Assembly: GCA_031425155.1 (NCBI GenBank)
Contig: JANPIV010000093.1
Coordinates: forward strand, 3,621 to 67,620
Direction of reading: 5' to 3'
DNA from: M3007 sp031425155
GTDB taxonomy: Bacteria > Bacteroidota > Bacteroidia > Chitinophagales > Saprospiraceae
DNA: 64,000 nucleotides
A model generated the notes under the pieces. The model was not told where the DNA came from and searched no databases. It was given only the letters and a program-made list of their open reading frames with translations. The position numbers and the translations under genes were made by a program. This document shows, in pieces, positions 51,362 through 61,027 of the stretch. The stretch's first letter is position 1, and the number at the start of each line of letters is the position of its first letter.

Positions 51362-54300
51362 CTATCTCATCCAGACCATCTTTCCGGTCGCCATATTTTC
51401 AGCCGTCTCTAATTTATAATAATAGACACCGCTGGCGGGCAGTGCAGTGCCTTCCAGCAGAATATGCTGATAGCCCTGGCCGAAATCGCCGCGCTGTACC
51501 CGGCAGATGCGGCCCGTGAGGTCGGTGACCGTCAAAGTCACGGCAGCGGCAGCAGGCAGGTAAAAGCCAATGTCGGTCTGGGTGGCAAATGGATTGGGTT
51601 CGTTTTGATAGAGTTCAAAGCCGATTCCGGCGACACTGGAATGGCCGTTTTTATTAAATTGCAGACCAATATCCATCCGCTCGCCGGTCGCTGGCGAATA
51701 TGCTTCGGTGCGCGTGGGCTGGTTGAAAAGGCGCAGCATTTGGCTCAGTTCGCCGGATTGCTGCGCCCGGAAACGCACCGAAAATTCTGCCTGACCGCCT
51801 TCTTCCCAGGCCGTGGTAAAGGTGTGCGCTGCCGGGAAAACCGCAAAATTGTCCGCCCGCATACCCGCACCGGGCTGAATCTGCAGGACTTCGAGGCCAG
51901 GGTACTGCAACGTGAACTGGTAGCCTTGTACCGGGGCGGTGGCCCGGAAAGTAACAATGAATGTCTCGCCGCTGCTGACCACTCCGGCGCGTGAAGTGTC
52001 CGCAGGAATACTCACGTCGAAAAGGAGCGTACTACCGGAACGTTCTTCTGCATTCTGTAGGCCATTGGGCAGGGCATTGGCACTGACATCCCCCACTTTT
52101 ATGGCCACAAAATCAAATGGTGCCACCGGAGGATGAAAGTTATTGACAGGTTTTTCTTCCGGGAAAAACGACTCGAAAGGGTTGGCCGGATCAGAAAAAA
52201 TGTAGTTTTTGTCCACAAAACGCCAGGAATTATTGTCGGGCAATTCCTGATAAATACCGAGAATGAGCTTACGTAATTCTATGATATCCAGGGCGGTAAT
52301 GGAGCCGGACTTATTGGCATCGGCGGCAATCATCCGGTAAGGCGTCGGAATGGGTTCCAGGCCCAGAATATGTTTGGAAATCAGCACCAGATCGTAGGTG
52401 GTCACGCCATTCAGGGGATTATCGTCCTTGACCGGTGTCACCGCAATACTGGAACCCAGCGGAATATTGGCATTAAAAGCAAAATCACCATTATTGTCGG
52501 TCAGGTCCTGATAATTGAAGGTGTTGGCCGCCGGATCGGTGCCCGTCAAGGCCACCAGTGCTTCTTCCAGACCATCGCCTAATTCAGTGGCCAGCTGACC
52601 CGCCACGGCAGCAGGGCCGGCTGGACAGTTATTATTGTTATCCTGTACGATCAAAAAAGTGTTGCAGTAGTCGGCATTGCCCGCCAAATCTATGGCCCAT
52701 AATTCCAGGGGCTGCGACCCCAGATCGTCGCAGGTAAAAACGACACTGGTCTGCGGTTGCCCGGTGGCGTCTATCGGGAAATTCGTGCCCTGCCCGGCGC
52801 GACGCAAACCGTATTTCAAAAGATTGTTCGGGGTGCAATTATCCTCGCCATATTGTAAAAAATCGAGTGCCCACACCTGGATCATCTGGTTGGGCATAAT
52901 ATTGACTCCCAATCCACTGATGCAAGCCACAGTAGGCGGTTTGCAGTCTTCTATTTTAAAATTATAACTGCAAAAGACGTCATTGCCGCAGCCATCTTTG
53001 ACAAACCATTCGATCCGGTGGTTGCCGTAAGGCAGCTCCGGGACGGTAAAAGTGCCAGGCGTCGCGGGGGTATCGAAGCGCAGGGAAAAAATCCGGCGGG
53101 TACTGTCCGCATTGACTTCATTCTGGATGGCAAACCGGTATTTTTCATTGATAGGCAAAGTACGCTGGTCGAACGTGCGCCCCTGACCACCCTGATAATT
53201 GGGGGTGAGGGCATTCCCGAAATTGACCATGCCCGGGGCAGGCGGCTGATCGCTGCTGACCACGGTCTCCATTACACCATCGTTATCCAGATCGAGGTAC
53301 AGAAGGTAGGACGCCGTTACATTCAGGGCGGAGCACGAGTCAAAAGCAGCGATGCTCAGGTTGGCCGGACCTTCGCATAAGTCATGCGAGGCGGTCGTCG
53401 GTTCATACCAGAGCGGGTCGTTCCACAGCACGGGCGAATTGGTCGTAAAATCACAAATATCCACCGGCGAAACCGGGCAGCTGTCGATCACCGGATTTTG
53501 ATTATCCAGGATTTTGATGATCTGGTTATAGGTATAGCAGTTGGCATTGGGCGACCAAAACGTACTGAAATCGGTCGGAGTAGGAGCATTGGGGGTGAGT
53601 CTTACAACAGTGGGTGCCCAGATGCCGATAGTGCCGGGCGGCGAAATGACCGGCGCCCGCAGGTTATTCGGGCTGTTCAGCGTGGCACTGGGATCGGGAT
53701 TGGGAATATCAATACAGGGTCCGTTGGGGTCGTAAGTACACCAGTTGATGATCTTCCAGGTGCGTTCCAGTTTATAACACGCATCGGGCACCACGGTAAA
53801 CAGCTGATCGGTATAGGTGGCCGCGAGCAGTTCACAATCCTGGCCAAAAAAGATCGGGGCACCATAGTTGCCCGTGCCATCGCAGCTCAACACTATTTTG
53901 TCGTCCGGGAGTTTCAGGTAATAATTCTGTGCATAGTCCACCACAATGCGCTGGCTGCATACGCTGGACTGCCCTGCACAATCGAAGGCTTGAAAAGTGC
54001 GGGTGATCGTCCCCCGATTGCAGATAGTATCAAACTGAGTGTAGTCCACCGTACGGATGGGGTTACCCAGGCAGCAATTGTCCGTTATTGTAGGATTGCC
54101 ATACACCCACAGGGTGGGGTCAAAATTCTCACATTGCACGGAAACATCGGCAGGTGCCACGCAGACAGGTTTCAGTTTATCCTGTACCAACACCTGCACC
54201 ATACAACTATTGCTGTTCACTTCCTCAAAGGTAAGCGACACATTGCCAGCCGGGACCGGCACATCATACACCCGCAGGACGACCGTCACGGTATTGCCAA

Positions 54301-56533
54301 TATCGCTGCAGCAAAACTTGACATCGTCCCGAAACTGTTGGGACGACTGGCAGGAACTGTTATTCATGCGCCGCACTTTGAGACTGACCGGGCTGCAGTT
54401 GTCGAAAGAGCCATCGTTAAAAGTCGGTGCATCAATAGTGGCCATTCCATCGGGTCCCAGTGATACAGTAGTTATTTGCTGGCAAATAGCCATTGGCGCC
54501 GACTGGTCGTTCACGACCACTTGAAAAGAGCAGGTTCTGGTGCTGCCGCAGTTATCTTCAGCGGTGTAAGTGACGGTATGCCGTCCAGCGGGCAGGCAAG
54601 GCGTGAGCCCCATGGCTCCCAGCGTGTCGGGCAACCAGAGGTTATTGCCGGGAAAAGTAGTCAGGTTGCCGCCGACGGGATAGCTGGCAACGAGCTGATT
54701 GGAAAATTGATCGAACACATTGACCAGGGCTTTTATTTCCTGCACCCTGGAACAATTATCCGTCAGTATGACATCGGGTAAGTTCACAATGGCACAACAA
54801 TTCACCGGGTCGGTACCCACGGTAAAATTAGCCGGGCAGGTAAACTGCGGCCCCGTATTATCAGCCACATTGATCAGTTGGATATACTCCAGCGGATTAT
54901 TCGGTCCGGTAGCCATACACCACTCATAGATCGTCCAGGTACGCTTTATTTTATATGCCCCATCGCAGACCTGAATAATCAGATCATTATAGACGGCATT
55001 CAATTCGCAAAAAGAAATATTCGGATAGAGCGGAAAATTCTGCCCGTATTGCGTGCGATAAGGAGCGCCAGTTACGGTCGGGCTGATGTCTGGATTGACA
55101 CACGACACCGTCACCTGGGCCGCTGGCATAGTGAGATCAGTGACATGAAGACGGCGAAAATATATGTACTGCGAACAAGTAGCACTGTTCCCATGGCTGT
55201 CAGTAGCCGTCCAGCGGCGAATCACATACGCACTCAGATCGTTCATCCCGTTGATACTGCCCGTACAGCCGAGGTCGTTCCAGAAATCCACATAATTCAA
55301 CGTATAAGTAGTGCAATTCTCCTGTACAGTCGGGTAAGCCCCCGGCGCTTGCAGCGTCATGGATAAATAGGCCGGGGTATAAGTAGTAATAGCGCACGAA
55401 AGTTCCACATTACTACAGGTGATTTGCGGAGCCAGCTTATCTTCTACATGGAGTGTGCCCCAACAGGAAAGATTACTGCATATATCGGTTATTTTTACCG
55501 TTAAAGTCTGCCCGATCTGGGCACAGCCCAGGGGATTTTGCACCATTTGTCCCGCCGTATTGGTTATTTTCACCGTAAACAATGGATCGTCCGGCGTACC
55601 AGTCTGCAACATCATGTCCGGCGTAACCACCACCTGACCAGTCTGATCCAGCGATGCATTCACTACATTATTACAAGCCAGGGCTTTCGGCACGTGGATC
55701 GTCACGGTAATAGCATCCGTACTGGTACAGCCATTGGCGTCCGTTACGGTCACAGTGTAAGTGGTGTTCTGGGTAGGACTGGCCACAGGATTACAAATAT
55801 TGGGATTGCTAAGTCCCGTTGCTGGTAGCCAAACGCAGGAAACCCCGCCAGCTGCTGGGAGTGGCGTGCTGCCCCCGGCGCAAATGGGGATGTCCGGGCC
55901 AAGATTCACCACCGGAGCGGGCCGCACGATAATCAGGAAAGTCTGCGGGGGACCCGTGCAGGTCAGCGCATTAACAGTATATTGTGGCACCACGGTCACC
56001 ACCGCCGTGTCCGGCACGATTTTAGAGTTAAAAGCCGTAAAAGCAGGGATGTTGCCCACGCCCGCAATGGGCAGACCAACCCCGGCGTTGGTGGTGGTCC
56101 AATTGAATTGAGTACCGGGCAAACCGCTCGTGAAAGTGATGGGCAGCGTGGCTGCCCCGGGGCAAAGCACCTGGTTGGCCACCGGATTGACCGTCGGATG
56201 GAGGATGCTCACGACCGTAGCATCAGTAGCGAAAGCACCGCCAGCAGTGGTGACCGTCACCGTATAAGTACCGGCGTTGGCCTGGGTAGGATTGGGAATA
56301 ACCGGATTCTGATCGGTAGAAACAAAACCATTCGGCCCCGTCCAGCTCCAGGTGACACCAACCGACCCGCCGGTTTCGGTCAGTTGCAAGCTGGCCGCAC
56401 CGGTACACAGCGGCGTATTACTTCCTGCTATTGCGACAGGAGCCACTTGCGCGTATGCGCCCAAAGAAAGCAGAAGAAAACCTAAAGTCGCACAACAAAT
56501 CCTGATACGCTGAATGGCCGTAAATATCCGCAT
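51362..56533 (-). CDS. Giant secreted multi-domain protein with dockerin-like, cohesin-like and T9SS domains
   Basis: A 1,723-residue exported protein, the longest in the window. Signal peptide (MRIFTAIQRIRICCATLGF) ends AYA. It is followed by PKD/Ig-like repeats (GSVGVTWSWTGPNGFVSTDQ, GTYTVTVT), then HYR-like Cys-rich domains (TCPANFTVGTDPVNCCA, LTDNCS). A dockerin-like pair (DDNPLNGVTTYDLVLISKHI, DANKSGSITALDIIELRKLI), a cohesin-like domain (FDVSIPADTSRAGVV onward) and a type A T9SS domain (YQNEPNPFATQTDIGFYL) close it. It shares the C-terminal order with the 38845-41046 protein. The ATG at 56533 starts the signal peptide. The 56534-56984 gap, shared with divergent rpoD, shows no gene and no clear promoter box. 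Confidence 0.85.
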   Translation of the reverse strand: MRIFTAIQRIRICCATLGFLLLSLGAYAQVAPVAIAGSNTPLCTGAASLQLTETGGSVGVTWSWTGPNGFVSTDQNPVIPNPTQANAGTYTVTVTTAGGAFATDATVVSILHPTVNPVANQVLCPGAATLPITFTSGLPGTQFNWTTTNAGVGLPIAGVGNIPAFTAFNSKIVPDTAVVTVVPQYTVNALTCTGPPQTFLIIVRPAPVVNLGPDIPICAGGSTPLPAAGGVSCVWLPATGLSNPNICNPVASPTQNTTYTVTVTDANGCTSTDAITVTIHVPKALACNNVVNASLDQTGQVVVTPDMMLQTGTPDDPLFTVKITNTAGQMVQNPLGCAQIGQTLTVKITDICSNLSCWGTLHVEDKLAPQITCSNVELSCAITTYTPAYLSMTLQAPGAYPTVQENCTTYTLNYVDFWNDLGCTGSINGMNDLSAYVIRRWTATDSHGNSATCSQYIYFRRLHVTDLTMPAAQVTVSCVNPDISPTVTGAPYRTQYGQNFPLYPNISFCELNAVYNDLIIQVCDGAYKIKRTWTIYEWCMATGPNNPLEYIQLINVADNTGPQFTCPANFTVGTDPVNCCAIVNLPDVILTDNCSRVQEIKALVNVFDQFSNQLVASYPVGGNLTTFPGNNLWLPDTLGAMGLTPCLPAGRHTVTYTAEDNCGSTRTCSFQVVVNDQSAPMAICQQITTVSLGPDGMATIDAPTFNDGSFDNCSPVSLKVRRMNNSSCQSSQQFRDDVKFCCSDIGNTVTVVLRVYDVPVPAGNVSLTFEEVNSNSCMVQVLVQDKLKPVCVAPADVSVQCENFDPTLWVYGNPTITDNCCLGNPIRTVDYTQFDTICNRGTITRTFQAFDCAGQSSVCSQRIVVDYAQNYYLKLPDDKIVLSCDGTGNYGAPIFFGQDCELLAATYTDQLFTVVPDACYKLERTWKIINWCTYDPNGPCIDIPNPDPSATLNSPNNLRAPVISPPGTIGIWAPTVVRLTPNAPTPTDFSTFWSPNANCYTYNQIIKILDNQNPVIDSCPVSPVDICDFTTNSPVLWNDPLWYEPTTASHDLCEGPANLSIAAFDSCSALNVTASYLLYLDLDNDGVMETVVSSDQPPAPGMVNFGNALTPNYQGGQGRTFDQRTLPINEKYRFAIQNEVNADSTRRIFSLRFDTPATPGTFTVPELPYGNHRIEWFVKDGCGNDVFCSYNFKIEDCKPPTVACISGLGVNIMPNQMIQVWALDFLQYGEDNCTPNNLLKYGLRRAGQGTNFPIDATGQPQTSVVFTCDDLGSQPLELWAIDLAGNADYCNTFLIVQDNNNNCPAGPAAVAGQLATELGDGLEEALVALTGTDPAANTFNYQDLTDNNGDFAFNANIPLGSSIAVTPVKDDNPLNGVTTYDLVLISKHILGLEPIPTPYRMIAADANKSGSITALDIIELRKLILGIYQELPDNNSWRFVDKNYIFSDPANPFESFFPEEKPVNNFHPPVAPFDFVAIKVGDVSANALPNGLQNAEERSGSTLLFDVSIPADTSRAGVVSSGETFIVTFRATAPVQGYQFTLQYPGLEVLQIQPGAGMRADNFAVFPAAHTFTTAWEEGGQAEFSVRFRAQQSGELSQMLRLFNQPTRTEAYSPATGERMDIGLQFNKNGHSSVAGIGFELYQNEPNPFATQTDIGFYLPAAAAVTLTVTDLTGRICRVQRGDFGQGYQHILLEGTALPASGVYYYKLETAENMATGKMVWMR

Positions 56534-56984
56534 GTTTAAACGAGCTAAACACCGCGCAGCGCAATCTCTGCGCCATCGTCGGTTCATGGTGAACAAACCA
56601 AAGTGAATCCGGGATATTGTTTGTTCCCCTCGGCAGACAAATGTGAACCCTTTCTATAGAGAATAGCGCGCTGCAAGACAACTATAAGGAGCGCGGCAGT
56701 GTTTGAAAGTTACATCTGTTGAAGACGGCCAATGAGTCACGAGATTACGGAGGGAAAAGGATTAAGGATTAAATTCATGCAAACATAAGCCGCCGCTTGT
56801 TGAATATGTTAGGTTTTGGTCGAAATTCACCAAAACTTGACGATTATATGTCGGTTATGACAAAATTGTACGTGCTTTAATGGAAATTGGGAAAAAATAG
56901 CAATTTTGTGGCGGAATTTTTTCTTATCGTCGAAACTTTCCAGCGTCCATTCGTTTTGATAGGAGTAAAAAACCACGACTCATC

Positions 56985-57854
56985 ATGCGTCAGTTAAAGA
57001 TTGCCCATAAAATAACCAACCGCGAGAGTGCTGCACTGGACAAATACCTGAATGAAATCGGGAAAATCTCCATGCTCACCCCGGAGGAAGAGGTGCGCCT
57101 GGCCCAGCGCATCCGTGAAGGAAACCAAGAGGCCTTAGACGAAATGACCCGCGCGAATCTGCGGTTTGTCGTTTCGGTGGCCAAACAATATCAAAATCAG
57201 GGACTTAGCCTGTCCGACCTGATCAATGAAGGCAATGTGGGCCTCATCAAAGCCGCCAAACGTTTCGACGAGACCAAAGGCTTTAAGTTCATTTCCTACG
57301 CCGTCTGGTGGATACGGCAGAGTATTCTGCAAGCAATTGTCGAGAACAGCCGCATCGTGCGGATGCCTTTGAATAAAGTCGGCTCCTATAGCAAGGTGAA
57401 CGAAGCCTATATTTCGTTTGTGCAGGAATTCGAGCGCGACCCCTCCGATGAGGAGCTGGCCGAAGTGCTCGGCGTCACCATCAAGGAGGTGCAAACCATG
57501 ACGCGCGGTACCGTTCGGCACGTCTCGCTGGATGCGCCCCTGTCGAGCAACGACGATGGCGAAGCCACCATGCTCGATGTGATGATGCCCGACGACGCCA
57601 CCGAACCGGACATGGAACTTATGGCCGAATCGCTCCGCAACGAGGTTGCCTATGGTATGAACATTCTCGCTCCGCGCGAAGTGGAGGTAATCTCCTGCTA
57701 CTACGGCCTGAACGGGTACAAACCGCTCAATCTGGAAGAAATAGCCGAACGTTATGGCCTGACCCGCGAACGCGTCCGACAGATCAAGGAACGCGCCATC
57801 CGGCGACTGCGCAAGGCGTACAATACCGAAGCACTCAAAGCCTATTTGGGCTGA
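56985..57854 (+). CDS. rpoD: RNA polymerase primary sigma factor
   Basis: A 289-residue sigma-70, the short form typical of Bacteroidota that lacks most of region 1. Region 1.2/2 begins ALDKYLNEIGKISMLTPEEE. The -10 recognition region is FKFISYAVWWIRQSILQAI. Region 4.2 contains the helix-turn-helix LNLEEIAERYGLTRERVRQI. It recognises the TAnnTTTG promoters seen across the window. The MITE-like hairpin at 57882 may terminate it. Confidence 0.97.
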   Translation: MRQLKIAHKITNRESAALDKYLNEIGKISMLTPEEEVRLAQRIREGNQEALDEMTRANLRFVVSVAKQYQNQGLSLSDLINEGNVGLIKAAKRFDETKGFKFISYAVWWIRQSILQAIVENSRIVRMPLNKVGSYSKVNEAYISFVQEFERDPSDEELAEVLGVTIKEVQTMTRGTVRHVSLDAPLSSNDDGEATMLDVMMPDDATEPDMELMAESLRNEVAYGMNILAPREVEVISCYYGLNGYKPLNLEEIAERYGLTRERVRQIKERAIRRLRKAYNTEALKAYLG

Positions 57855-57881
57855 TTATTTTGCAGAATGGTTTAGGCCATA

Positions 57882-58011
57882 GAGGCTGTTTCATAAGTAT
57901 AATTTAGCAGGGTTTAGATGGTTTAGAACCAAACAGAGCATTGATAATCAATGCTCTGTAGAAATTCTAACCCTTCTAAACTTTTCTGAACCTGACTTAT
58001 GAGACAGCCTC
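57882..58011. mobile_element. MITE-like or terminator element after rpoD
   Basis: A 130-bp element with 17-bp inverted ends (GAGGCTGTTTCATAAGT against GAGGCTGTCTCATAAGT) and an internal perfect hairpin AGAGCATTGAT/ATCAATGCTCT. The ends share GAGGCTGT with the element at 32264. A T-run follows, so it could terminate rpoD. No target duplication is seen. Confidence 0.55.
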
Positions 58012-58063
58012 TTTTTTATAATAGGCTTGTTTCGCTATGACCATCAATATATTTTATAGAAAA

Positions 58064-58170
58064 AAATTTCGATTGATGACATATGATTGATGAATGTTGA
58101 TTTTTGATGTAAAAGACACGTCATGGGCCATCAAATATCAACATTCATCAATCTGCATTCATCAATTATT
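58064..58170. repeat. GATTGATGAATGTTGAT-type inverted word repeat
   Basis: Forward words (GATTGATGACATATGATTGA, GATGAATGTTGAT), a centre including GACACGTCATGGG, then inverted words (ATCAACATTCATCAATC, GCATTCATCAAT). The same architecture as 31159 and 46970. It occupies the middle of the 57855-58426 gap, which otherwise shows no gene. Confidence 0.7.
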
Positions 58171-58426
58171 AGTGCCTTCAGTGCCTCCCAGTTGCATTTT
58201 TAAAAAATCAGGCGCATCATTCCTCCCAATTTGGTGCATCTCCCGTTAGGTTGCTTACCTTGCGGGCTTTTAATTGAGAAACAAACAGCAAATACGCATT
58301 GGCAAAGGGCAACGAGGAACAGGGCAAATATTTATTCGCACTCACCTAATCTTTTGACAATCAATATTTTAACGGTATCTAATCTTATTCAATTTCAGGG
58401 CGGAAAGCAATTTCGTCCATCTGCTT

Positions 58427-59416
58427 ATGGCCAAAAGACCACTCGTCTCCAATCCTGATCTCCTGACCATCCATTCAAACTGGGCGGGCAATCCGCTCGA
58501 CGAAAACGGGCGTTACCGCAATTTGAATCAAGCCAGCGAACGCTCTTATGGCGAGTTATTGCGGTGGCAAACCGGCAGCAATCCGCAGAAGACTGAGAAA
58601 AAAGCCGACGACTGGAACGTCGGCATTCAGCGGGATTACTCCTTTTTGAAGCATAATAACGATGGCATTGTCTGGCTTGGCCACGCTACTTTTTTGATCC
58701 GCATCGGTGGTCGGCTGGTGCTCACCGATCCGGTTTTTGGCAATTGCGGCCCCGTCAAACGTCGTTCCGATTTGCCTTTTAATGCCGAAAAAGTGCGCGG
58801 CCTTGACTATGTCCTGCTCTCGCACAACCACCGCGACCACGCCGACAAGGCCAGCCTCCAAACTGTACTCTATAATAACCCGAACGCAACCGTACTCACC
58901 GGCCTGCAAACCAGCGCACTGGTGCAAGGCTGGTCGCCCCGTACCCGCATCCAGGAAGCAGGCTGGTGGCAGCAGTACCGTACGGTGCCGGGACTGGAAA
59001 TCGTTTACCTGCCCGCTATGCACTGGACCCGTCGGGGTGTGCGCGATCTGAACGATATGCTCTGGGGCAGTTATGTGTTGCGCGCCAATGGAAAGACGGT
59101 TTTCTTCGGAGCGGATAGTGGCTATGATACTCATTTCCAGGAGATTGGCCAGTTTTTCCCGGACATTGACGTGGCCCTGCTCGGTATCGGTGCCTACTCG
59201 CCGCAGTGGTTCATGCAGACCGCTCATACCAATCCGGCGGAGGCTGTGCAGGCCTTCCACGATGTGAACGCCAAAACGCTGGTGCCCATGCACTACGGCA
59301 CGTTCGATGTATCCGATGAGCCTTTCGGCGAGCCCTACCGCTGGATTACTAGCCTGGAAGGCGAGGTGCGTGGCCAGTTGAAATGTCTCGAAATCGGGGA
59401 GTTTTTGCCGCTGTAA
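58427..59416 (+). CDS. MBL-fold metallohydrolase (NAPE-PLD/UlaG-like)
   Basis: A 329-residue metallo-beta-lactamase-fold hydrolase. WLGHATFLIRIGGRLVLTDPV and the metal site SHNHRDHADKASL (HxHxDH) are clear. Later ligands lie in PAMHWTRRG, FFGADSGYD and VPMHYGTF. This arrangement matches the NAPE-PLD/UlaG-like subgroup acting on phosphodiesters or lactones; the substrate is unknown. The ATG at 58427 is used. Hairpin repeats at 59420 and 59493 follow. Confidence 0.87.
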   Translation: MAKRPLVSNPDLLTIHSNWAGNPLDENGRYRNLNQASERSYGELLRWQTGSNPQKTEKKADDWNVGIQRDYSFLKHNNDGIVWLGHATFLIRIGGRLVLTDPVFGNCGPVKRRSDLPFNAEKVRGLDYVLLSHNHRDHADKASLQTVLYNNPNATVLTGLQTSALVQGWSPRTRIQEAGWWQQYRTVPGLEIVYLPAMHWTRRGVRDLNDMLWGSYVLRANGKTVFFGADSGYDTHFQEIGQFFPDIDVALLGIGAYSPQWFMQTAHTNPAEAVQAFHDVNAKTLVPMHYGTFDVSDEPFGEPYRWITSLEGEVRGQLKCLEIGEFLPL

Positions 59417-59419
59417 ATT

Positions 59420-59468
59420 GTACTACCGAACCCTGTTCGGTGAGGTTGTCGAACGGGGTTCGGTGCTA
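59420..59468. repeat. GTACTACCGAACCC hairpin repeat
   Basis: GTACTACCGAACCCTGTTCG pairs with CGAACGGGGTTCGGTGCTAC across a short centre. Like other palindromes here it starts with GTAC. Confidence 0.7.
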
Positions 59469-59492
59469 CTTTTCCTGTTCGATATTTGCCCC

Positions 59493-59525
59493 AATCCTAT
59501 AAGGTTTTTGAAACCTTATAGGATT
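59493..59525. repeat. CCTATAAGG perfect hairpin repeat
   Basis: AATCCTATAAGGTTT and its exact reverse complement with a TTG loop. It lies between convergent genes and could also act as a terminator. Confidence 0.75.
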
Positions 59526-59578
59526 TAATTTATTGATAATCAGAATTTTATATTTAATTATCTGCGAAAATATCTCTT

Positions 59579-60964
59579 CTATCTTCCCGCCACCAGTTCC
59601 AGTATCCTTCGCATTTCCAGTCGCCACGGTCTGGCACTGCCCACAAAATTATTATTCATAAAACTGAATATCAACGTCTTACCGCGCCGGGTGCGCAGGT
59701 AACCGCTGATGCACACGACCCCGCCCATCGAGCCGGTTTTGGCAAAAAGCCAGGGCGCAGCCGGCACCGGCTGCCACCAGTCGAGCGTCGTTTCCGGGGC
59801 ACCAGCGGTGGGGAAAAGGCCCAACAAACGGTCGTGCGGCTGCTCGCGCCACAGTTTCCAAAGTACAGCGGTGAGGTAGCGCGGACTGACCAGATTGTAG
59901 CGCGAAAGGCCGGAACCGTCCACCCAGCGTGGGGGATTGCCTCGCCCGCCGAAGCCCTTTTCGGGCGAAGGAGGGGTTATTGGTGTTGCAAATAGAGAGT
60001 CTTTGGCCCATTTTATAATCCTATCCTGCGCCAACAGGTCGTATTTCACCCCGGCACAAACGAGCAGCATTTGCTCCGCAATGAAGTTGTCACTTTGGTA
60101 CATCATGCGGCGGAGGACAGTATCGAGGGGCGTGGAGTAAATACTCGGATTACCCTCCATACGAGACCCTGGCGGAACGTGGTAACTATTTACCTCTTTA
60201 TGTAAAGTATCAACTAATAAATCCGGTAAAAACCTTTCTACCTCTCTTACGGAGAAAACCCTTTCAAAGCCTGGCGGAAAAATTTCACGCCAGTAATAAA
60301 TCTCATTATCTCTATCCTGGGTAAAAGCATCCGGGAATCGCATCGTCATAGGGGCTTCTCCTAAATAGCCAATTTTCTTCCATATTTTGGGCTCTATATC
60401 CAACTGATAGCTATCCAATGAATATACGCGTTTTACATTGCCATAAATTGGAAACGGAGACTTCTCAGCGGAATAACTATAATTTGCATCATCCCAAGCC
60501 CAACCTACTCCCAGTGGTTCTTCAAAAAAAGCCCCTTCGTCTATATCTAATGTACTGTCTGCGTCAGTCTGCAAAAACTTAAATCCACTCTGCCAGGCTT
60601 TAAATGCAGGGTGCAAAAAAGTTGGATCACCAGTTGGAAGAATCGTTAACCCATTTTCGTCTTTTATGTATCGGAAGGCTGGCACCGAATCCCCCAACAC
60701 GCCCAAACAAGTTGCTAGCGTCAAAATCTTCAGATTGGAGGCCGGGGTGAAATGATGCCCGCCATTCACATCGCAGAGCGTACGGCCCGTTTCAGGGTCG
60801 AGCAAGGTAAAACCCGTGAAAGACTGTGCAAAAACCGGCGACTTTTCGATCTCCTTTTTCAGCGTTTTCGCATAAAAACGTTCCGTACGGCGGGCCGTGG
60901 AACAAGCCGAAATCAGACCTATGCTCAGTAAACAGACCGGCAGCCAATGCAAAAAACGATGCAT
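59579..60964 (-). CDS. D-alanyl-D-alanine carboxypeptidase/endopeptidase (PBP4/S13 family)
   Basis: A 461-residue lipoprotein (lipobox ISAC, Cys21) of peptidase family S13. It trims or cleaves peptide cross-links in peptidoglycan. The catalytic SxxK is Ser76-Asn-Leu-Lys79 in TPASNLKI, the SxN is in YQSDNFIAEQM, and the KTG is in FAKTGSMGG. Before the conserved VDGSGLSRYN, residues 330-344 read TPPSPEKGFGGRGNPP, which comes from an in-frame hairpin at 59936-59976. The part encoded by 60170-60720 is AT-richer than the flanks. Confidence 0.88.
   Translation of the reverse strand: MHRFLHWLPVCLLSIGLISACSTARRTERFYAKTLKKEIEKSPVFAQSFTGFTLLDPETGRTLCDVNGGHHFTPASNLKILTLATCLGVLGDSVPAFRYIKDENGLTILPTGDPTFLHPAFKAWQSGFKFLQTDADSTLDIDEGAFFEEPLGVGWAWDDANYSYSAEKSPFPIYGNVKRVYSLDSYQLDIEPKIWKKIGYLGEAPMTMRFPDAFTQDRDNEIYYWREIFPPGFERVFSVREVERFLPDLLVDTLHKEVNSYHVPPGSRMEGNPSIYSTPLDTVLRRMMYQSDNFIAEQMLLVCAGVKYDLLAQDRIIKWAKDSLFATPITPPSPEKGFGGRGNPPRWVDGSGLSRYNLVSPRYLTAVLWKLWREQPHDRLLGLFPTAGAPETTLDWWQPVPAAPWLFAKTGSMGGVVCISGYLRTRRGKTLIFSFMNNNFVGSARPWRLEMRRILELVAGR
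59936..59976 (-). repeat. In-frame palindromic insert in the PBP4-type gene
   Basis: A hairpin with arms TCGCCCG/CGGGCGA. It encodes SPEKGFGGRGNPP, a Gly/Pro-rich loop, immediately before the conserved DGSGLS motif. Confidence 0.6.
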
Positions 60965-61027
60965 ATTTTTTTAAAGGGCAAGGTACGGCGCAGCACTCGT
61001 CGCCGGGTTTAGCAAAATCTCGCTCCC

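Noticed and set aside
53384..54463. A 359-residue plus-strand open frame, and another at 39796-40932
   Set aside because: Both are opposite secreted-protein genes and have shadow-type composition.
58231..58458. A 75-residue plus-strand frame upstream of the MBL gene
   Set aside because: It overlaps the start of the MBL gene in another frame and shows no coding character.
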